Shown: one piece after another, positions 7,283 to 10,524 of the stretch | Numbering within the stretch: the stretch's first letter is position 1 | Layout of the letters: every line of letters begins with the position of its first letter | Assembly: GCA_031413495.1 (NCBI GenBank) | Contig: JANOFE010000016.1 | Location: forward strand, 1-10,524 | Direction of reading: 5' to 3' | Source: JACMNW01 sp031413495 | Lineage (GTDB): Bacteria > Pseudomonadota > Alphaproteobacteria > Rhodobacterales > Rhodobacteraceae | Length of the DNA: 10,524 nt | Translations under genes and position numbers: made by a program | Notes under the pieces: generated by a model | Databases searched by the model: none | The model's input: only the letters and a program-made list of their open reading frames with translations | What the model was told of the DNA's origin: nothing

Positions 7283-7311
7283 CTTGAAACTGCACCTCAC
7301 ATTTCCCAGAT
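7283..7311 (+). promoter_or_regulatory. Candidate heat-shock (RpoH, sigma-32) promoter of hsp20
   Basis: A perfect CTTGAA -35 (7283-7288) is followed after 15 bases by TCCCAGAT (7304-7311), a partial match to the CCCCATNT -10 of sigma-32. Spacing fits the known 13-17 range. The predicted start near 7318 would give a leader of about 95 bases, the size expected for a ROSE element. The site lies 25 bases after the stop of the protease gene. Confidence 0.6.
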
Positions 7312-7320
7312 CACAGCTAA

Positions 7321-7415
7321 CCGGGTGCCACAATCGGGCCCGGCCCAACCTGCCCGTTCCCCTGTGCCCCGTTCAATTGGGGAAGGGCAATCATCGCTTT
7401 ACGGAGGATGCAATG
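7321..7415 (+). promoter_or_regulatory. ROSE-like RNA thermometer in the hsp20 leader
   Basis: The leader can fold into successive hairpins. CCGGG (7321-7325) pairs with CCCGG (7339-7343). GCCC-g-TTCCCC (7352-7362) pairs with GGGGAAGGGC (7379-7388), ten base pairs with one bulged G. A last hairpin covers the ribosome binding site: CAUCGCU (7392-7398) opposite AGGAUG (7405-7410), with UUACGG as loop. In this hairpin G7396 faces G7406 and C7397 is bulged, which is the U(U/C)GCU-against-AGGA arrangement known from ROSE elements. GCA (7387-7389) could further pair with UGC of the start codon (7414-7416), as an alternative to the end of the second stem. ROSE elements are known upstream of ibpA-type hsp20 genes in rhizobia and other proteobacteria, where they melt on heating. 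Folding was done by eye only. Confidence 0.6.
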
Positions 7416-7889
7416 CGCAACTATGATTTCACCCCACTTTACCGCGCAACAGTGGGCTTTGACCGGATCACAGATCTGATCGACCGGGTGCTTAGCACCG
7501 ATGTGGCCCAACCAACCTATCCGCCCTATAACATTGAAAAAACTGCGGAAAATGCTTATCGCATTTCAATTGCGGTGGCTGGCTTTGCTCAGGAAGACCT
7601 GACTGTTGAGGTGAAGGAAAATACCCTTCACGTGACCGCCCGCCGTGCCGCAGACGATACAGCACGCAGTTATCTGCACCGTGGCATTGCCACCCGTGCC
7701 TTTGACAGGCGCTTTGCATTGGCCGATCATGTGCGCGTGACTGGGGCCGCACATGAGCTGGGTATGCTGCACATTGATCTTGTGCGCGAGACGCCAGAGG
7801 CATTGAAACCCCGCCGGATCGAGATCGGCAAAGGGGCGTCAGACAGCACCAAGGTGATTGAAGGTTTGGCGGAAACGGTCGTGGTTTAG
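7413..7889 (+). CDS. Small heat-shock protein, Hsp20/IbpA family chaperone
   Basis: This ATP-independent holdase binds unfolding proteins during heat stress. The 158 residues have a short N-terminal arm (MRNYDFTPLYRATVGFDRI, typical of class A bacterial IbpA-like proteins), an alpha-crystallin domain from about residue 36 to 130, and a C-terminal I-x-I oligomerisation motif, I136-E137-I138. Conserved landmarks are YNIEK, the AGF...DLTVEV strand pair, and GMLHIDLVRETPEALKPRRIEI. Where relatives usually read LENGML, this one has HELGML. ATG 7413 follows GGAGG (7403-7407) with 5 bases between. The in-frame ATG at 7284 would translate the structured leader and overlap the -35 box, and is rejected. 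Expression is probably heat-controlled both by the sigma-32-like promoter and by the ROSE-like leader. Confidence 0.92.
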   Translation: MRNYDFTPLYRATVGFDRITDLIDRVLSTDVAQPTYPPYNIEKTAENAYRISIAVAGFAQEDLTVEVKENTLHVTARRAADDTARSYLHRGIATRAFDRRFALADHVRVTGAAHELGMLHIDLVRETPEALKPRRIEIGKGASDSTKVIEGLAETVVV

Positions 7890-7909
7890 CACTTCGCTTG
7901 AAGGCTGCA

Positions 7910-7974
7910 GACCCGGACTTGATCCGGCACTTCGCCCATAGCAACGCTAAGGCCCCCGGTCATGTCCGGGGGTC
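7910..7974. repeat. REP-like palindromic intergenic element (two inverted units)
   Basis: The left unit (7910-7927) is itself an imperfect palindrome, CCGGA-CTTGA-TCCGG. The right unit (7953-7974) contains CCCCCGG-TCATGT-CCGGGGG. Each can form its own hairpin. The two units are also inverted copies of each other (GACCCGGAC... against ...GTCCGGGGGTC), so the whole element could pair as one long arm with a 25-base apex. GACCCGGACTTGATCCGG resembles a repeat that I recall as common between genes of many Alphaproteobacteria. It lies just after the hsp20 stop and before the terminator. Confidence 0.6.
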
Positions 7975-7983
7975 GCAACCCGC

Positions 7984-8014
7984 AAAAGGCGCGCCTGTTG
8001 GCGCGCCTTTTTTT
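7984..8014. terminator. Strong bidirectional intrinsic terminator between convergent genes
   Basis: GGCGCGCC (7988-7995), loop TGTT (7996-7999) and GGCGCGCC (8000-8007) form a perfect 8-bp GC stem followed by seven Ts (8008-8014), a classic intrinsic terminator for hsp20. The four As at 7984-7987 provide a shorter U-run on the minus strand, so the same hairpin can end the sigma factor/VWA transcript, whose last codon is at 8017. Confidence 0.92.
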
Positions 8015-8016
8015 GA

Positions 8017-10017
8017 TCACTGCTGGTCCAGCGCTTTGGCCATGCGCATCAGATTTACCGCCTCGATCCGGTACCCGAAGGCATCATCGCCGCGCGCGCC
8101 AAGGGCCAGATCAACCGCTTCGTCCCAGCCCCAGTCATTCAGATAAACAGACCCGGTCAGCAATTGGCCAAAGCCTGCCACTGCCACCGCAAAGCGGGCG
8201 TCATCATTCGCGTCCCCGCCGACCTTGATAGGGGTTTCGATCAAAGCAGAGGTGCCTTCCCCCGGCATTTTGTAGCGCAAGCGCAGAAATCCCAATTCAG
8301 CCAAGTCGCCAGGTACTGCAGCGTCGCCATAGCGCAGCGGATCGTTGCGCAGGGCGGCACTGCCCGGCGCGGTCACTTCGTAGATCGCAGTTACGGAATG
8401 CCCGGCCCCAATCTCGCCTGCGTCGACCGCGTCATTGTTGAAATCCTCGCGGTTCAGCGCGCGGGTTTCATACCCGATCAAGCGGTATTCAGCCACTGCT
8501 GCCGGGTTCCATTCGACTTGGATTTTCACATCATTTGCGATGGGAAACATTGCACCTGTCAACTGGTCCACCAACACTTTGCGGGCCTCATTCAGCGTGT
8601 CGATATAAGCGGCGGTGCCGTTGCCGTTTTGCGCCAGCGCCTGCATGGTGGCATCATCCAGATTGCCGCGACCAAAGCCCAGAACGGAAAGGTAAACACC
8701 GGTATCGCGCTTTTTGGCGATATAGGCTTCTAACCCGTCTGGATCATCAATGCCGACGTTGAAATCGCCATCAGTGGCCAGCAACACGCGGCTGACTTCA
8801 CCGTCTTTGCCCATGGTTGCAGCAACATCATAGGCCAGCGCCAGCCCTTCGGCCCCGGCGGTGGACCCGCCTGCAGCAAGATTATCCAGTGCCGCAAGGA
8901 TCTTTGCCTTGTCGTCGGCCTTTGTCGGCTCCAGCACCGTGCCCGCAGACCCGGCATAGGCAACCATCGCAACCTCATCTTCGGGCCGCAGTTGCGCCAG
9001 CATCAGTTTCATCGATTGCTTCAATAGTGGCAGCTTGTTCGGCTCGTCCATCGACCCTGACGTATCAATCAGGAACACAAGGTTCAGGGCCGGTCGATCT
9101 GCCAGCGCAGGCAGGCGGCCCTGCAAACCGATATGGACCAGCCGTGTGCCGGGGTTCCACGGGGTCTGCATCACTGTGACAGTGCTTTCAAAGGGGTCGC
9201 CGCCTGTGTCTGGGGCGGTGTAAGCATATGGGAAGTAATTCACCATTTCTTCGATGCGCACCGCTTCGGGCGGCGGCAGCATGCCGTTCATCAGGGAAGA
9301 TCGGACCACCGCATAGCTGGCAGTATCAACGTCAATCGAAAACGTGGAAACGGGGTTTTCCACCGTAACTTTTAGCGCATTCTGCGGTGCATCAGAAAAG
9401 GCTTCGGTGTTTTCCAAAGGCGGCGGTGCAAATTCCAGATCACTGACAGATTGCGCCGCCTCTGCCGCATAGCTTTCGGTTGCGGGAGCGGGGCTTGCCA
9501 GCGCATCTGCGCGCATCTGGGCGTCATCTGCGGCACCTGATCTGGAGGGCGCTGCGTCCGCCAAGCCTTGCAGCGGGGCCTCCTGCATCACAACAGCGCC
9601 TGCATCTGGAGCGGTGGTTTTTGCGATGCCGCCTGCCGGGGCGGCGGGTTCTTGTTCGGCGGGCGGTGTCTGCCTTTCGCGGGCTGAGGCATCAGGTTCC
9701 GGCAGGACGGTTGGAATTGTCAGCATATCGGGTTGATCAAGCGTTGGCAGAACCACGATCAGGCCAAGACTAAGGGCTGCGGCAGAGGTGGTGGCGGCAA
9801 GAAAGCCGCGGGATGTAAGGGATGTCAGCATAATGCGCACTCCGTTCAGGAACCCCGCCTGATTTTGGCGGTCCGGATTGGGACGCAGGGCTTTCGGCGA
9901 TCCTTGGAGCGCATCGAAGTTTTTCATCGCCAGCGCGATTGCGTCAGCTTTTGCGGCGGGGTCTGCAGGGGGAATTGCACGCAAGGCGGCTTTCAGGCGA
10001 TCAAGATCATCGGTCAT
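8017..10017 (-). CDS. Membrane-anchored von Willebrand factor A protein, YfbK-type (vWF_A + DUF3520)
   Basis: The 666-residue protein begins with about 70 cytoplasmic residues, then a single membrane span at about 71-91, with no cleavable signal. A low-complexity Ala/Pro/Glu-rich linker follows to about residue 200. Then comes the YfbK-type vWF_A N-terminal region (ENPVSTFSIDVDTASYAVVR, EEMVNYFPY). The VWA domain has a complete metal-ion site, D318-x-S320-x-S322, T386 and D416. The C-terminus is of DUF3520 type (DDAFGYRIEAVNLMRMAKAL). VWA domains with this site bind protein ligands through a divalent metal; the ligand here is unknown. The ATG overlaps the sigma factor stop (ATGA, 10014-10017) and has a strong GAGGAGG 7 bases upstream inside that gene, so the two are translationally coupled. 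In place of the lipoprotein-like N-terminus of typical YfbK proteins, it has a cytoplasmic head and transmembrane helix, resembling a membrane anti-sigma factor in layout. Confidence 0.9.
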   Translation of the reverse strand: MTDDLDRLKAALRAIPPADPAAKADAIALAMKNFDALQGSPKALRPNPDRQNQAGFLNGVRIMLTSLTSRGFLAATTSAAALSLGLIVVLPTLDQPDMLTIPTVLPEPDASARERQTPPAEQEPAAPAGGIAKTTAPDAGAVVMQEAPLQGLADAAPSRSGAADDAQMRADALASPAPATESYAAEAAQSVSDLEFAPPPLENTEAFSDAPQNALKVTVENPVSTFSIDVDTASYAVVRSSLMNGMLPPPEAVRIEEMVNYFPYAYTAPDTGGDPFESTVTVMQTPWNPGTRLVHIGLQGRLPALADRPALNLVFLIDTSGSMDEPNKLPLLKQSMKLMLAQLRPEDEVAMVAYAGSAGTVLEPTKADDKAKILAALDNLAAGGSTAGAEGLALAYDVAATMGKDGEVSRVLLATDGDFNVGIDDPDGLEAYIAKKRDTGVYLSVLGFGRGNLDDATMQALAQNGNGTAAYIDTLNEARKVLVDQLTGAMFPIANDVKIQVEWNPAAVAEYRLIGYETRALNREDFNNDAVDAGEIGAGHSVTAIYEVTAPGSAALRNDPLRYGDAAVPGDLAELGFLRLRYKMPGEGTSALIETPIKVGGDANDDARFAVAVAGFGQLLTGSVYLNDWGWDEAVDLALGARGDDAFGYRIEAVNLMRMAKALDQQ

Positions 10018-10524
10018 AGCTTTGCCTCCTCGGCCGCGATGGCGCGCAGGCGTTTCTTCAAGTCAGACATTCGCCACGCGACGGTGCCTTCGGACAGGCC
10101 TAAGATATCGGCGGCCTCGGCTTGGGTCATGTCTTCTCCCAAAATAAGGGCGGCGGTATCGCGCAGGTCGGGGGAAAGCTGGGTCATAGTTTGGGTCAGC
10201 CAATCAAGGGCCGCGCGGTCGCATTCAATCTGATCCTGCCGGGCAATCTCCCAGTCGCCCCACCCGGCGGCGGCGCGGGAATGGGTGGCTTGCCTGCGGC
10301 GGCGGTCATGGGCGGCGTTGACGATCACGCGGTAGAGCCAGGTTGAAAACCGGGCCTCGCCACGCCAGCCGCGCAGTTTGGCGGGCAGGGCCGCGCAGAT
10401 ATCCTGGGTCAGATCCTGGGCGTCTGATCTGGATCCGATCAGGCGGTAGGAGAGGGCGAAGATGCGGTCGTAATGGCGGGCAAGAAGGCTTGCGAAAGCA
10501 TCGCGGTCGCCGGTTGCGGCGGCG
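10014..10524 (-). CDS. ECF-type RNA polymerase sigma factor, 5' end outside window
   Basis: The frame is open to the window edge, so the N-terminus is missing; the GTG at 10328 is an internal Val. The visible 169 residues show sigma region 2 (GDRDAFASLLARHYDRIFALSYRLIG is its conserved core, followed by SRSDAQDLTQD and RFSTWLYRVIVNAAHDRRRR). Region 4 follows, with a helix-turn-helix: LRDTAALILGEDMTQAEAADILGLSEGTVAWRMSDLKKRL. The linker between them is short, as in ECF (group 4) sigma factors. Only the first few residues should be missing. It is the first visible gene of an operon with the VWA protein and overlaps it by four bases. ECF factors are usually followed by their own anti-sigma factor; here the following gene is the membrane VWA protein. 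The target promoters cannot be deduced here. Confidence 0.93.
   Translation of the reverse strand, partial: AAATGDRDAFASLLARHYDRIFALSYRLIGSRSDAQDLTQDICAALPAKLRGWRGEARFSTWLYRVIVNAAHDRRRRQATHSRAAAGWGDWEIARQDQIECDRAALDWLTQTMTQLSPDLRDTAALILGEDMTQAEAADILGLSEGTVAWRMSDLKKRLRAIAAEEAKL

Noticed and set aside
7284..7412. Upstream start extending Hsp20 by 43 residues
   Set aside because: It overlaps the CTTGAA box and a hairpin-rich leader, whereas ATG 7413 has GGAGG at good spacing and starts the recognised IbpA-like N-terminus.
8164..8733. Plus-strand reading frame of 189 residues opposite the VWA gene
   Set aside because: It is an antisense shadow of the clearly coding VWA and DUF3520 region.

Overview
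The window looks like chromosomal DNA of an alphaproteobacterium of the Rhodobacteraceae (Roseobacter/Rhodobacter group). The evidence is the high-GC third-position codon use, a glcDEF operon of alphaproteobacterial type, a DUF599 membrane protein, an IbpA-like Hsp20 with an RpoH-type promoter, and an ECF sigma factor coupled to a membrane VWA protein. This placement rests on recognising the protein families; no search was run. Nothing indicates a phage, transposon, CRISPR array, tRNA or rRNA.

Layout. (1) 1-1215 (+) is the 3' part of a large membrane protein with a glutamine-amidotransferase-like fold, followed by two adjacent perfect palindromes (1264-1307). (2) 1345-2046 (-) encodes a DUF599 membrane protein, divergent from the next operon. 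(3) 2136-6322 (+) is a tight glycolate dehydrogenase operon, glcD-glcE-(4-TM small protein)-glcF, with gaps of 1-9 bases. It has a near-consensus promoter whose -10 lies inside a TTGGT/ACCAA inverted repeat, a likely operator. (4) 6449-7258 (+) is a secreted trypsin-like serine protease. (5) 7413-7889 (+) is an Hsp20 chaperone with a candidate heat-shock (sigma-32) promoter and a 5' leader that can fold into a ROSE-like RNA thermometer. (6) 7910-7974 is a REP-like inverted repeat, followed by a strong bidirectional terminator at 7984-8014. (7) 10524-8017 (-) is an ECF sigma factor (5' end cut off by the window) whose stop overlaps the start of a 666-residue single-pass membrane VWA protein.

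How the genes work together. GlcD, GlcE and GlcF together oxidise glycolate, an abundant phytoplankton photorespiration product, to glyoxylate and pass electrons through FAD and Fe-S centres to the membrane. The unnamed 4-TM protein inside the operon is placed to serve as a membrane partner. The sigma factor/VWA pair is the best candidate for an under-described signalling unit. The VWA protein has a cytoplasmic N-terminus of about 70 residues, one membrane span, and a periplasmic YfbK-type VWA domain with an intact MIDAS. It occupies the position where an ECF operon usually encodes an anti-sigma factor.
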